DNA of 64,000 nucleotides, taken from contig CAWFLX010000021.1 in NCBI GenBank assembly GCA_963816775.1, positions 62,001 through 126,000 on the forward strand. The letters are read 5' to 3'. The notes beneath the pieces are model-generated. The model was not told the DNA's origin. It saw only the letters and a list, made by a program, of their open reading frames with translations, and ran no database searches. The translations under genes and the position numbers were made by a program. Within the stretch, counting starts at the first letter, position 1; every line of letters begins with the position of its first letter. Source of the stretch: JAFAXD01 sp963816775 (GTDB lineage: Bacteria > Pseudomonadota > Alphaproteobacteria > Rhizobiales > Xanthobacteraceae). Positions 1 to 9,314 of this stretch are shown here, piece by piece.

Positions 1-1
1 G

Positions 2-1165
2 CGCGCCCGCATCGCCGATATCCCGGTCGTGCTCGCGTCCGCGACGCCCTCGGTCGAAACCGAGGTGAACGCGCGACGCGGCCGGTATCGGCGGTTGAGC
101 CTGCCGGAGCGGTTCGGCGGCCAGAGCCTGCCAGCTATCGAAGTGATCGACCTCACCCGCGAAGGCCCGCCGCGCGGAGCCTTCATCGCCCCGCGGCTCG
201 CCGAAGATGTCAGGCGTGCGCTCGAGCTCAACGAGCAGGCGCTGCTGTTCCTCAATCGGCGCGGCTATGCCCCGCTGACGCTATGCCGCGCCTGCGGCTA
301 CCGGTTCGCCTGCCCGAACTGCGACGCCTGGTTGGTCGACCATCGCTTCCGGCGCCGGCTCGTCTGCCATCACTGCGGCTTTGCAATGCCGGCGCCTGAT
401 GCCTGCCCGCATTGCGCAGCCACTCAATCGTTCGTCGCGTGCGGTCCCGGGGTGGAGCGGCTCGAGGAAGAGGTCGCCGGCCTGTTTCCCGGCACTCGCG
501 TGCTGGTCCTGTCCAGTGACCTCGTGGCCACCATCGAGCGCATGCGCGAAGAGCTCAAAGCGGTCGCGGACGGTCACGTCGACATCGTGATCGGAACCCA
601 GGTTGTCGCCAAGGGCCACCACTTTCCAAAGCTCAACCTGGTCGGCGTCGTTGATGCTGACCTCGGGCTTGCCAATGGCGATCCGCGCGCTGCCGAACGC
701 ACCTTCCAGCTCCTGCATCAGGTCGCGGGGCGCGCCGGGCGGGCCGCAGGCCAAGGCCGCGGCCTCCTCCAGACGCATCAGCCCGACCATCCGGTGATGA
801 AAGCGCTGGTGGCGCAGGACCGCGAGGCCTTCTATGCGGCCGAAATTGCCGCGCGCGAGCGCACGGGCTACCCGCCGTTCGGACGGCTCGCGAGCCTCGT
901 TGTCTCGGCCGGCGACCGGCTCACCGCCGAAGCCTTCGCGCGCAGGCTTGCAACCGGCGCGCCGCACGCCGATGAGGTGCGCATACTCGGGCCCGCGGAA
1001 GCACCACTCGCGGTCGTGCGCGGACGTTATCGGTTTCGTATCCTGGTGAAGTCGCCGCGGGCCTTCGACCTCTCGGGCTTCCTGCGCGGGTGGCTCGCCG
1101 CGGCGCCCAAGACCAAGGGCAACCTGAAGCTTGAGGTCGACATCGATCCGCAAAGCTTCTTGTAA
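2..1165 (+). CDS. priA: Primosomal protein N' (PriA helicase), C-terminal part
   Basis: Superfamily 2 DNA helicase that restarts stalled replication forks. The window opens inside the gene, in frame from base 2, so about 387 C-terminal residues are visible and the N-terminal DNA-binding and Walker A parts are missing. Visible marks are the LASATPS helicase motif at the edge, an eight-cysteine zinc-binding insert (CRACG, CPNC, CHHCG, CPHC), the GTQVVAKGHHFP motif and the QVAGRAGRA motif VI. The gene ends 9 bp before the convergent DMT transporter gene. priA just upstream of the F1 ATP synthase operon is a common alphaproteobacterial arrangement. Family assignment is secure; only the 5' truncation is uncertain, and it is a window artefact. 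Confidence 0.96.
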   Translation, partial: RARIADIPVVLASATPSVETEVNARRGRYRRLSLPERFGGQSLPAIEVIDLTREGPPRGAFIAPRLAEDVRRALELNEQALLFLNRRGYAPLTLCRACGYRFACPNCDAWLVDHRFRRRLVCHHCGFAMPAPDACPHCAATQSFVACGPGVERLEEEVAGLFPGTRVLVLSSDLVATIERMREELKAVADGHVDIVIGTQVVAKGHHFPKLNLVGVVDADLGLANGDPRAAERTFQLLHQVAGRAGRAAGQGRGLLQTHQPDHPVMKALVAQDREAFYAAEIAARERTGYPPFGRLASLVVSAGDRLTAEAFARRLATGAPHADEVRILGPAEAPLAVVRGRYRFRILVKSPRAFDLSGFLRGWLAAAPKTKGNLKLEVDIDPQSFL

Positions 1166-1174
1166 CAGCGAACC

Positions 1175-2080
1175 TTAAACGTCCGGGGTGACGCGAGGTG
1201 CCTGCGGCTGCAGCAGGACGCACGCAGAGGCCGCAAAGATCAAGACATAGCCAACGACGTCGGAGGTCGTGGGACGTTCGCCGAGAAGGAGCGCGGAGGA
1301 CACGACACCAATCACTGGAGCACTGAGCACGCCCAATGACGCGGTCATCGCCGGGACCAAGCCGATCACGTTGTACCAGAGGAAATAGGCGAGACCCGAG
1401 CCCATGAGCCCGGCGAACACCACGCCCCACAGTGCGGCGGGACGCGCATCCAACAGATGGACTTCGCCCTGGAAGATCGGGATGCAGGCACCGAGGATGA
1501 AAAGCGCGATCACCACCTGCCAGATTGAGAGGGCCATTGGGTCGACGTCGATATCGGCCCATTTCATGTACACCGTACCGGCCGCCCAGCTGATGGCGGC
1601 GCCGAGCGCGAGCAGAAGTCCTGCCGGCACGCCGGTCGAGGCCAGCGGATAGATCAAGACGGCCATGCCGACGCAGCACAATCCCAACGCCAAGGCGCCG
1701 GCACCCGTGAACCGCTCGCCGAGCACAACGCGCGCCATCAAACTTGCCCAAATCGGCATGGTGTAAACGAGCATGGCGACGCGCCCCGTCGTCGCAAGCA
1801 GTTGTGCGAATGCGACGCACATGCTGAAGACCACCATATTAAGGCAGGCGATGACAAAGACGTGCATCCAGGCTGCGCGGTTTTTAATGCGCAGGGTATG
1901 CCCTTGCAGCCGTGCGAGCGCGTAGAGCGCAACCCCACCGACCGCCAAGCTCGAGACCCGCATGCTGAACGGCGGGATGTCGCTCAACGCGATTTTCATC
2001 GCTGGCCACGTGAGCCCCCAGGCGAAGCTCAGCACGACAAGCATCAGCTTTGCCTTTGTGTCGTGCGACTGGCGTTTCAC
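1175..2080 (-). CDS. DMT-superfamily (EamA) transporter
   Basis: Inner-membrane drug/metabolite exporter of 301 residues, the usual length for a two-EamA-domain protein with about ten transmembrane helices. The first repeat begins near residue 10 (LMLVVLSFAWGLTWPAMKIA) and the second near residue 155 (LLLALGAAISWAAGTVYMKW), each with the typical WG or WA dipeptide at the end of its first helix. Substrate cannot be predicted; relatives export amino acids, nucleobases or small toxins. It is a single gene, convergent with priA and divergent from the atp operon, with an intergenic region of about 360 bp at its 5' side. Confidence 0.9.
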   Translation of the reverse strand: MKRQSHDTKAKLMLVVLSFAWGLTWPAMKIALSDIPPFSMRVSSLAVGGVALYALARLQGHTLRIKNRAAWMHVFVIACLNMVVFSMCVAFAQLLATTGRVAMLVYTMPIWASLMARVVLGERFTGAGALALGLCCVGMAVLIYPLASTGVPAGLLLALGAAISWAAGTVYMKWADIDVDPMALSIWQVVIALFILGACIPIFQGEVHLLDARPAALWGVVFAGLMGSGLAYFLWYNVIGLVPAMTASLGVLSAPVIGVVSSALLLGERPTTSDVVGYVLIFAASACVLLQPQAPRVTPDV

Positions 2081-2446
2081 CCGGCACCTGTGTGGATTTC
2101 AGAAGGCGGATCCGGTGACGACAACACGCGCCTGCCGTTCACCCTTGGCGTCCCATCGAGCGCGGGAGTTATCACAGCGGCGGCTCGGATTGTGAAACGT
2201 GCGTTGGATAACGGCTGTGCGCTCCGCGCGTGCCTCCCGGTGTCGGCCGATGCGACGGATTCTCCGATAAGTTTGCTTTTGTTGCACCGCCGTTGATCGT
2301 GTGTTAGCAAACCGCGCGATTTTGCGGGGCTCGGGGGCCAGAGCTGCGCCCTTGGGATCGCCCAATTCCCTTGCCCTTCAAGGGTTTGACGCTGGTCGCC
2401 ACAACCAGGCCGCGCCTGGGAACTTGGCCCTGAGAGACGACGCGTG
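2081..2446. other. Divergent intergenic region: DMT gene / atp operon
   Basis: About 365 bases lie between the divergently transcribed DMT transporter gene and atpH. No convincing coding frame is present; the short open frames are uninterrupted only by chance in high-GC DNA. The promoters of both units should lie here, but I see no convincing -35/-10 pair. A TTGACG hexamer at about 2386-2391 is not followed by a recognisable -10 element. A weak purine-rich GAGAG sits about 10 bases before the atpH start. Confidence 0.5.
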
Positions 2447-3007
2447 ATGGCAGGCGAAGGACCGATTGTTTCCGGAATGGCTGGCCGTTACGCCACTGCG
2501 CTTTTCGAGCTCGCTGTTGAGACCGGATCGATCGACCAAATCAAAAATGACCTCGACGCGTTCGAGGCCCTGGCCGTCGGAAATCCCGACTTAATGCGGC
2601 TGATCCGCAGCCCGGTATTTGGCGCCGACGAACAGGCCAAGGCCCTCGGCGCCGTGCTCGCGCGCGCCGGCATCGCCGGCCTCGCCGCACAGTTCCTCAA
2701 GGTCGTGGCGGCCAACCGGCGGCTGTTCGCGGTGCGCCAGATCATTCGCGACTTTCGGGCGTTGGTTGCGAGCCACAAGGGCGAGGTAACGGCGGACGTC
2801 ACGGTTGCGGAGCAGCTCAATGACGCGCGCTTCGCAGAAATCAAAAGCACCTTGGCAGCGGTGACCGGCAAGGACGTGCAGATGAACGTCCATGTCGATC
2901 CTTCGATCATCGGCGGGCTGATCGTCAAGCTCGGCAGCCGCATGGTCGACAGTTCGCTGCGTACCAAGCTGAGTGCGATCAAGCACGCGATGAAAGAGGC
3001 AGGCTGA
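2447..3007 (+). CDS. atpH: F1F0 ATP synthase delta subunit
   Basis: Delta (OSCP-like) subunit joining the F1 head to the peripheral stalk. The 186-residue length is normal. Family marks are the start GRYATALFELA (about residue 12) and the C-terminal VDPSIIGGLIVKLGSRMVDSS. A GTG directly before the chosen ATG could also start translation and would add one residue. The stop TGA overlaps the atpA ATG (TGATG), so the two are translationally coupled. First gene of atpHAGDC; the F0 genes are not in the window, as is usual in alphaproteobacteria where F0 and F1 genes form separate operons. Confidence 0.95.
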   Translation: MAGEGPIVSGMAGRYATALFELAVETGSIDQIKNDLDAFEALAVGNPDLMRLIRSPVFGADEQAKALGAVLARAGIAGLAAQFLKVVAANRRLFAVRQIIRDFRALVASHKGEVTADVTVAEQLNDARFAEIKSTLAAVTGKDVQMNVHVDPSIIGGLIVKLGSRMVDSSLRTKLSAIKHAMKEAG

Positions 3008-4536
3008 TGGACATCCGCGCCGCGGAAATCTCCGCAATCCTCAAAGAGCAGATCAAGAATTTCGGCCAGGAAGCCGAGGTTTCGGAAGTCGGCCGGGTGC
3101 TGTCGGTCGGCGACGGCATCGCCCGCGTCTACGGCCTCGACAACGTGCAAGCCGGTGAGATGGTCGAGTTCGAGAACGGCGTACGCGGCATGGCGCTCAA
3201 CCTCGAGACCGACAACGTCGGCATCGTGATCTTCGGCAACGACCGCGAGATCAAGGAAGGACAGACCGTCAAGCGCACGCGCGCGATCGTGGACGCGCCG
3301 GTCGGCAAGGCGCTGCTCGGCCGCGTGGTCGACGCGCTCGGCAATCCGATCGACGGCAAGGGGCCGATCGCCGCTCAGGAACGTCGCCGCGTCGACGTGA
3401 AAGCGCCCGGCATCATCCCGCGCAAATCGGTGCACGAGCCGATGGCCACGGGTCTCAAAGCGATCGATGCGCTGATCCCGATCGGCCGCGGCCAGCGTGA
3501 GCTGATCATCGGCGACCGCCAGACCGGCAAGACCGCGATCGCGCTCGACACGATCCTCAATCAAAAACCGCTCAATGCGACCGGCGATGAGAAGATCAAG
3601 CTTTATTGCGTCTACGTGGCGGTCGGTCAAAAGCGCTCGACGGTCGCGCAGTTCGTGAAGGTGCTGGAGGAACAGGGCGCGCTCGACTACTCGATCATCG
3701 TCGCCGCTACCGCCTCCGACCCGGCCCCGATGCAATTCCTGGCGCCGTTCACAGGATGCACCATGGGCGAATACTTCCGCGACAACGGCATGCACGCCGT
3801 GATCATCTACGACGACCTCTCCAAGCAGGCCGTCGCCTATCGTCAGATGTCGCTCTTGCTGCGCCGGCCGCCCGGCCGCGAGGCCTATCCGGGCGACGTG
3901 TTCTACCTGCACTCGCGCCTGCTCGAGCGCGCCGCCAAGATGAACGACGCACACGGCAACGGCTCGCTGACCGCGCTACCGGTTATCGAAACCCAGGCCA
4001 ACGACGTGTCGGCCTACATCCCGACCAACGTGATCTCGATCACCGACGGCCAGATCTTCCTGGAGACCGACCTGTTCTACCAGGGCATTCGGCCGGCGGT
4101 GAACGTCGGCCTGTCGGTGTCGCGCGTCGGCTCCTCGGCGCAGACCAAGGCCATGAAAAAGGTCGCTGGCAAGATCAAGGGCGAGCTCGCGCAGTACCGC
4201 GAGATGGCGGCCTTCGCGCAATTCGGCTCCGACCTCGATGCCACGACCCAGCGTCTGCTCAGCCGCGGCTCGCGCCTGACCGAGTTGCTCAAGCAGCCGC
4301 AATTCTCGCCGCTCAAGATGGAAGAGCAGGTCGTCGTCATTTACGCTGGCGTCAACGGATACCTGGACGCCTTTCCGGTCGACCGCGTGCGCGCCTTCGA
4401 GTCCGGGCTGCTGCACCTGATCCACTCCAAGCATGCGGACATCCTCAACGCCATTCGCGACAGCCGCGATCTCGATGACGCAGTGACCGCCAAGCTCAAG
4501 GCGGCGGTCGACGATTATGCGAAGGCGTTTGCGTGA
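3007..4536 (+). CDS. atpA: F1F0 ATP synthase alpha subunit
   Basis: Non-catalytic nucleotide-binding subunit of the F1 hexamer, 509 residues, full length. The N terminus MDIRAAEISAILKEQIKNF is typical. Walker A is GDRQTGKTAIA near residue 169, and the alpha-specific segment VGSSAQTKAMKKVAG lies near residue 373, containing the arginine-finger region. It follows atpH with a one-base overlap and precedes atpG by 35 bp. Nothing unusual was seen. Confidence 0.98.
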   Translation: MDIRAAEISAILKEQIKNFGQEAEVSEVGRVLSVGDGIARVYGLDNVQAGEMVEFENGVRGMALNLETDNVGIVIFGNDREIKEGQTVKRTRAIVDAPVGKALLGRVVDALGNPIDGKGPIAAQERRRVDVKAPGIIPRKSVHEPMATGLKAIDALIPIGRGQRELIIGDRQTGKTAIALDTILNQKPLNATGDEKIKLYCVYVAVGQKRSTVAQFVKVLEEQGALDYSIIVAATASDPAPMQFLAPFTGCTMGEYFRDNGMHAVIIYDDLSKQAVAYRQMSLLLRRPPGREAYPGDVFYLHSRLLERAAKMNDAHGNGSLTALPVIETQANDVSAYIPTNVISITDGQIFLETDLFYQGIRPAVNVGLSVSRVGSSAQTKAMKKVAGKIKGELAQYREMAAFAQFGSDLDATTQRLLSRGSRLTELLKQPQFSPLKMEEQVVVIYAGVNGYLDAFPVDRVRAFESGLLHLIHSKHADILNAIRDSRDLDDAVTAKLKAAVDDYAKAFA

Positions 4537-4571
4537 TCTGGCCGGCAGCCGACAGCAGGGACTAATCGCCC

Positions 4572-5447
4572 ATGCCCAGCCTCAAGGACATGCGGGTGCG
4601 GATCGCCGCCACCAAGGCGACCCAGAAGATCACCAAGGCCATGCAAATGGTCGCCGCTTCGAAACTGCGGCGCGCCCAGAGTGCTGCTGAAGCGGCGCGT
4701 CCCTACGCGGAGAGCATGGGACGTGTGCTCGGCAAGATCGCCGGATCGGTGCCCGATATTTCCGCCGCGCCCAAGCTCCTGGCCGGAACCGGCAAGGACG
4801 ACGTGCACCTCCTGCTTGTATGCACCGGCGAGCGCGGCCTGTGCGGTCCGTTCAACTCCGCGATCGTGCGGCTTGCACGCGAGCGGGCAATTGCGCTCAT
4901 CGGACAGGGCAAGGAAGTGAAGTTCTTCTGCGTCGGCCGCAAAGGCTACGACCAGATCAAACGGACGTTCGAGAAGCAGATCATCGAGACCGTCGAGCTG
5001 CGCTCGGTTCGGCAGATCGGCTTTGTCAACGCGGAGGACGTCGCCAAGCGGGTGATCGCGCTGTACGAGGCGGGCGCGTTCGACGTCTGTACACTGTTCT
5101 TCTCCCGCTTCAAGTCGGTGATCGCGCAGCTGCCGACAGCCACGCAGATCATTCCTGCGGTTATCCCCGAGCAGGATGCGAACGGCTCCGGCTCCGCATA
5201 CGAATACGAGCCCGACGAGGACGACATCCTGGACGAACTGCTGCCGCGCAACATTGCGGTGCAGATCTTCCGGGCGCTGCTCGAAAACAACGCCTCGTTC
5301 TACGGGGCGCAAATGAGCGCAATGGACAACGCAACCCGCAACGCCGGCGACATGATCCGCAAGCAGACGCTTGCGTACAACCGCACCCGGCAAGGCATGA
5401 TCACCAAAGAGCTGATCGAGATCATTTCCGGCGCTGAAGCGCTTTGA
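4572..5447 (+). CDS. atpG: F1F0 ATP synthase gamma subunit
   Basis: Central rotor shaft of F1, 291 residues, normal length. The N-terminal helix has the hallmark RIAATKATQKITKAMQMVAA, and the C-terminal helix has MSAMDNATRNAGDMI and RQGMITKELIEIISGAEAL, the segments that form the coiled coil inside the alpha3beta3 ring. The central Rossmann-like domain contains CTGERGLCGPFNS. It lies between atpA and atpD in the standard order. Confidence 0.97.
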   Translation: MPSLKDMRVRIAATKATQKITKAMQMVAASKLRRAQSAAEAARPYAESMGRVLGKIAGSVPDISAAPKLLAGTGKDDVHLLLVCTGERGLCGPFNSAIVRLARERAIALIGQGKEVKFFCVGRKGYDQIKRTFEKQIIETVELRSVRQIGFVNAEDVAKRVIALYEAGAFDVCTLFFSRFKSVIAQLPTATQIIPAVIPEQDANGSGSAYEYEPDEDDILDELLPRNIAVQIFRALLENNASFYGAQMSAMDNATRNAGDMIRKQTLAYNRTRQGMITKELIEIISGAEAL

Positions 5448-5472
5448 GCAGACTTTCCGAACGAGGAACACA

Positions 5473-6909
5473 ATGGCCAACGAATCTGGACGAGTTACGC
5501 AGGTGATCGGCGCCGTGGTTGACGTGCAATTTCCCGATCACCTGCCGGCGATCCTGAACGCGCTCGAGACCAAGAACCAGGGCAACCGGCTGGTGCTGGA
5601 AGTGGCGCAGCATCTCGGCGAATCCACGGTTCGGACGGTCGCCATGGATATCACCGAGGGCTTGGTGCGCGGCCAGGAGGTCGTCGACACCGGCGAGCCG
5701 ATCACCGTGCCGGTGGGCGACGCCACGCTCGGACGCATCATCAACGTCATCGGCGAGCCGGTCGACGAGGCAGGCCCCGTGCAGGCGACCGAGCGGCGCG
5801 CCATTCACCAGCCGACTCCGCTTTACACCGATCAGTCGACCGAGGCCCAGGTTCTGGTCACCGGGATCAAGGTCGTCGATCTGCTGGCGCCCTATGCACG
5901 CGGCGGCAAGGTTGGCCTGTTCGGAGGCGCCGGCGTCGGCAAAACCGTCATCATTCAGGAGCTCATCAACAACATCGCCAAGGCGCACGGCGGCTATTCG
6001 GTGTTTGCGGGAGTGGGCGAGCGCACGCGCGAGGGCAACGATCTCTACCACGAGATGATCGAGTCGAACGTCAACAAGGATCCGAAGAAGAACAATGGCT
6101 CGGCCGCCGGCTCCAAGTGCGCGCTGGTCTACGGCCAGATGAATGAGCCGCCCGGAGCGCGCGCTCGCGTCGGTCTGTCGGGGCTGACCGTCGCCGAGTA
6201 CTTCCGCGACCAAGGCCAGGACGTGCTGTTCTTCGTCGACAACATCTTCCGGTTCACCCAGGCTGGATCCGAAGTGTCCGCGCTACTGGGACGCATCCCG
6301 TCCGCGGTGGGATATCAGCCGACGCTTGCGACCGACATGGGCGCTTTGCAGGAGCGCATCACCACCACCCAGAAGGGATCGGTCACGTCGGTGCAGGCGA
6401 TCTATGTTCCGGCCGACGACCTCACCGATCCAGCGCCGGCGACCTCGTTCGCCCATCTCGACGCGACCACGGTGTTGTCGCGCTCGATCGCCGAAAAGGG
6501 CATTTATCCGGCGGTCGACCCGCTCGACTCGACGTCGCGCATGCTCGATCCGCGCGTTGTCGGAGAAGAGCACTACAACGTGGCGCGCCAGGTGCAATCG
6601 ATCCTGCAGCGCTACAAGGCGCTGCAGGACATCATCGCCATTCTTGGAATGGACGAGCTGTCCGAAGAGGACAAGCTGACCGTGGCGCGCGCCCGCAAGA
6701 TCGAACGCTTCCTCAGCCAGCCGTTCCACGTCGCCGAAGTTTTCACCGGCACCAAGGGCGTATTCGTCGACGTTGCCGATACCATTCGCGGGTTCCAGGG
6801 CCTGTGCGAAGGCAAGTACGACCATCTTCCGGAGGCCGCCTTCTACATGGTGGGCACCATCGAGGGCGCGGTCGAGAAGGGCAAGCGGCTGGCAGCCGAA
6901 GCCGCATAA
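5473..6909 (+). CDS. atpD: F1F0 ATP synthase beta subunit (catalytic)
   Basis: Catalytic subunit of F1, 478 residues, full length. Walker A is GGAGVGKTVII near residue 155, the catalytic glutamate region is GVGERTREGND, and Walker B is DVLFFVDNIFRF. The C-terminal domain carries the DELSEEDKLTVARARK segment corresponding to the DELSEED loop that contacts gamma. The start ATG is preceded by a GAGGAA ribosome-binding site. Fourth gene of atpHAGDC. Confidence 0.98.
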   Translation: MANESGRVTQVIGAVVDVQFPDHLPAILNALETKNQGNRLVLEVAQHLGESTVRTVAMDITEGLVRGQEVVDTGEPITVPVGDATLGRIINVIGEPVDEAGPVQATERRAIHQPTPLYTDQSTEAQVLVTGIKVVDLLAPYARGGKVGLFGGAGVGKTVIIQELINNIAKAHGGYSVFAGVGERTREGNDLYHEMIESNVNKDPKKNNGSAAGSKCALVYGQMNEPPGARARVGLSGLTVAEYFRDQGQDVLFFVDNIFRFTQAGSEVSALLGRIPSAVGYQPTLATDMGALQERITTTQKGSVTSVQAIYVPADDLTDPAPATSFAHLDATTVLSRSIAEKGIYPAVDPLDSTSRMLDPRVVGEEHYNVARQVQSILQRYKALQDIIAILGMDELSEEDKLTVARARKIERFLSQPFHVAEVFTGTKGVFVDVADTIRGFQGLCEGKYDHLPEAAFYMVGTIEGAVEKGKRLAAEAA

Positions 6910-6945
6910 CGGCAATCCTGCGACCACCTCTGAAGAGATTTCACA

Positions 6946-7356
6946 ATGGCCACCTTTCACTTCAACCTGGTTGCGCCGGACAAACTGTTGTTTTCCGGCG
7001 AGGTCGATCAGGTTGACGTTCCAGGCATGGAAGGCGACTTCGGCGTGCTCGCCGACCACGCGCCACTGGTCGCGCTCCTTCGCCCCGGCGTGCTCACTGT
7101 CAAGGTCGGGGCCGACGCGCAGCGCATCGTCATTTTTGGAGGCTTCGCTGAAGTTTCGCCACAAGGTCTGACCGTGCTCGCCGACTACGCGACCTCGCTC
7201 GAGGATCTCGATCTCGCGATGCTGGCCGCGCGGATTGCCGAGACGGAAGAGAAGATCAAGCGCATCGAAGTCGGATCGCTGCTCGATCGCGAACTCGAAC
7301 GCCTCGATCACTTCAAAGCCGTCGACACGCACCTGCAATCGACCGGAATGCACTAA
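6946..7356 (+). CDS. atpC: F1F0 ATP synthase epsilon subunit
   Basis: Small rotor subunit that regulates ATP hydrolysis, 136 residues. The N-terminal beta-sandwich (FHFNLVAPDKLLFSGEVDQV) and the motif GDFGVLADHAPLVALLRPG are typical. The C-terminal helical part (IAETEEKIKRIEVGSLLD) is somewhat shortened, as in many alphaproteobacteria, where the inhibitory role is taken by other proteins. Last gene of the F1 operon; it ends 20 bp from the convergent rppH gene, and no clear intrinsic terminator is seen between them. Confidence 0.95.
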   Translation: MATFHFNLVAPDKLLFSGEVDQVDVPGMEGDFGVLADHAPLVALLRPGVLTVKVGADAQRIVIFGGFAEVSPQGLTVLADYATSLEDLDLAMLAARIAETEEKIKRIEVGSLLDRELERLDHFKAVDTHLQSTGMH

Positions 7357-7376
7357 AGGGTCGTGCTTCGGCGCGC

Positions 7377-7877
7377 TTATTTCGTGAACTTGCTGAACTC
7401 GCGGACCACCCGCTCGTAGACGGTGCGCTTGAACGGCACCACCAGGTTCGGCAGGTTCGCCATCGGCTCCCAGCGCCCTTCGACGAATTCGGGCTCGTGC
7501 CCGCCTGCCGGATGCAGAATGTCGATTTCACCGTCGTCGCCGACAAACCTAAACGCGAACCATTTCTGCTTCTGCCCGCGATAACGACCCTTCCAGGCGC
7601 GTCCGACGAGTTCGCGCGGGAGATCGTAGTAAAGCCACTCCGCGATCTCGCCGAGCTTCTCGACCGAGCGGATATTCGTTTCCTCGTGGAGCTCGCGCAG
7701 CGCGGCTGGATACGGGTCTTCGCCTTCGTCGATGCCACCCTGAGGCATTTGCCAGACGTGGACCTGGTCAACCTGCTCGGGCCCATCGGTCCGCCGCCCG
7801 ATCAGGACCCGGCCCTGCCGGTTGAGTACAACCATCCCGACGCACGGCCGATAAGGCAGGTCTTCGATACGAGGCAT
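7377..7877 (-). CDS. rppH: RNA pyrophosphohydrolase (Nudix, RppH/IalA type)
   Basis: Nudix hydrolase that removes pyrophosphate from the 5' end of triphosphorylated mRNA, starting RNase E dependent decay; in alphaproteobacteria it is also called IalA. It has 166 residues. The Nudix box is seen as GGIDEGEDPYPAALRELHEE followed by TNIRS near residue 47, and the N terminus YRPCVGMVVLNRQGRVLIGR is typical of the family. It lies downstream of the ctpA pair, separated from it by a strong terminator-like hairpin, so it may have its own promoter. Confidence 0.95.
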   Translation of the reverse strand: MPRIEDLPYRPCVGMVVLNRQGRVLIGRRTDGPEQVDQVHVWQMPQGGIDEGEDPYPAALRELHEETNIRSVEKLGEIAEWLYYDLPRELVGRAWKGRYRGQKQKWFAFRFVGDDGEIDILHPAGGHEPEFVEGRWEPMANLPNLVVPFKRTVYERVVREFSKFTK

Positions 7878-7910
7878 GTTGGCTCACTTGCGACAGGTCG
7901 CTGCTGGCCG

Positions 7911-7943
7911 AAAAACCAAGAGGGGCAGCCGTGGCCGCCCCTC
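7911..7943 (-). terminator. Rho-independent terminator after ctpA copy 1
   Basis: An 11-base stem with one mismatch (7920-7930 pairing with 7933-7943; arm GAGGGGCGGCC on the minus strand) is followed on the minus strand by TTGGTTTTT (the T-run complements 7911-7915). It sits about 30 bp after the ctpA stop and 33 bp before the rppH start, so it should end or attenuate the ctpA transcript before rppH. Confidence 0.75.
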
Positions 7944-7973
7944 GTCGCTTAATGCGTGCCTGCGAAAACCCCG

Positions 7974-9314
7974 TCAGTTCGGAACTGCGGCTGCTTTCGC
8001 GTTTGGCGGGAACGCTGAGTTGGCCTGGACGCCGCGCAGGAGATCGAGCGCCGCATTGAGTGCCTTGTCGTCCTTGGTGTCGGTCGGAACGTAGGACTGC
8101 GAGCCCGCCTTCTCCTCGCCCTCCGCGGCCTTGAGATGCCCGCGCAGCGACGACTCGCCCTTGATGTCGCCCGAGACCCGCGCCTTCACCTCTTCGGGCA
8201 CCTCCTGCAGCACCTCGATATCAGGCACGATCCCCTTGGCCTGGATCGACCGGCCCGCCGGCGTGTAGTAGCGCGCCGTCGTCAGCCGCAGCGCGCCGTT
8301 GCCGGGCCCAAGCGGAATGATCGTCTGCACCGAGCCCTTGCCGAACGAGCGAGTGCCCACCAGCGTCGCGCGCTTGTGATCCTGCAGCGCGCCCGCAACG
8401 ATTTCCGAGGCCGAGGCCGAGCCACCGTTGATCAGCACGATCACAGGCTTGCCCTTGACCAAGTCCCCGGGCCGCGCGTTGAAGCGCTGCGTCTCATCCG
8501 GATCGCGACCGCGCGTCGAGACGATCTCGCCACGCTCCAGGAACGCATCCGACACCGAGATCGCCTGGTCGAGCAGGCCGCCCGGATTGTTGCGAAGATC
8601 AAGCACAAAGCCCTTGAGCTTGTCGGCCGGGATCTGATCGGTCAGATCCTTGATTGCCTTCTTCAGGCCCTCGGTCGTCTGATCGTTGAACTGCGTGATC
8701 CGGATATAGCCGACGTCGTCCTCGACCTTCGAGCGCACCGAACGCACCCGGATGATGTCGCGCACAATCGCAATGTCGAGCGGCTTGTCCGCCCCCTTGC
8801 GCATCACCTTGAGGTTGATCTTGGTGTTGACCGGGCCGCGCATCTTCTCGACCGCCTGGTTGAGCGTCAGGCCCTGCACCGCATCGTCGTCGAGATGCGT
8901 GATCACGTCGCCCGCGCGGATCCCGGCCTTCGCGGCCGGCGTATCGTCGATCGGCGCCACGACCTTGATCAGCCCGTCCTCCATCGTCACTTCGATCCCG
9001 AGCCCGCCGAATTCACCGCGGGTTTGAATCTGCATGTCGCGGAAGTTCTTGGGGTCAAGGTAGCTCGAATGCGGGTCGAGCCCGTTGAGCATGCCGTTGA
9101 CAGCGCCTTCAACCAGCTTCGAATTGTCCGGCTTCTCGACGTAGTGCGAACGCACGCGCTCGAAAATGTCGCCGAACAGGTTGAGCTGCCGATAAGTGTC
9201 GGCGGCCGCTGCTCGCGCGCTCGCCCCGATCCAGGACGGCGGCTGGGTGACCAGAGCCGTGAGCGCGGCACCGACGGCCGCACCAACGAGAACCAAAGAC
9301 GTCTTGCGCATCAT
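7974..9314 (-). CDS. ctpA: S41 carboxy-terminal processing protease, copy 1
   Basis: Periplasmic serine protease with a Ser-Lys dyad that trims C-terminal tails of exported proteins. It has 446 residues: a signal/anchor segment (about 4-21), a PDZ domain (about 95-170, GEFGGLGIEV), and an S41 domain with the serine in NGGSASASEIVAG and the lysine in RSFGKGSVQ. The ATG was chosen because the homologous copy 2 starts at the same place and envC overlaps it there. It is a tandem duplicate of the gene at 9750-11090, without any indel. From about residue 115 onward only a few residues differ, whereas the N-terminal third differs at many positions, including KNFRDMQIQT versus KSLDEMQKQV. Both copies look intact. 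Confidence 0.95.
   Translation of the reverse strand: MMRKTSLVLVGAAVGAALTALVTQPPSWIGASARAAAADTYRQLNLFGDIFERVRSHYVEKPDNSKLVEGAVNGMLNGLDPHSSYLDPKNFRDMQIQTRGEFGGLGIEVTMEDGLIKVVAPIDDTPAAKAGIRAGDVITHLDDDAVQGLTLNQAVEKMRGPVNTKINLKVMRKGADKPLDIAIVRDIIRVRSVRSKVEDDVGYIRITQFNDQTTEGLKKAIKDLTDQIPADKLKGFVLDLRNNPGGLLDQAISVSDAFLERGEIVSTRGRDPDETQRFNARPGDLVKGKPVIVLINGGSASASEIVAGALQDHKRATLVGTRSFGKGSVQTIIPLGPGNGALRLTTARYYTPAGRSIQAKGIVPDIEVLQEVPEEVKARVSGDIKGESSLRGHLKAAEGEEKAGSQSYVPTDTKDDKALNAALDLLRGVQANSAFPPNAKAAAVPN

Noticed and set aside
281..1153. Long minus-strand open frame inside priA
   Set aside because: It is antisense to a strongly recognised helicase gene, has no recognisable domain, and such shadows are common in high-GC DNA.
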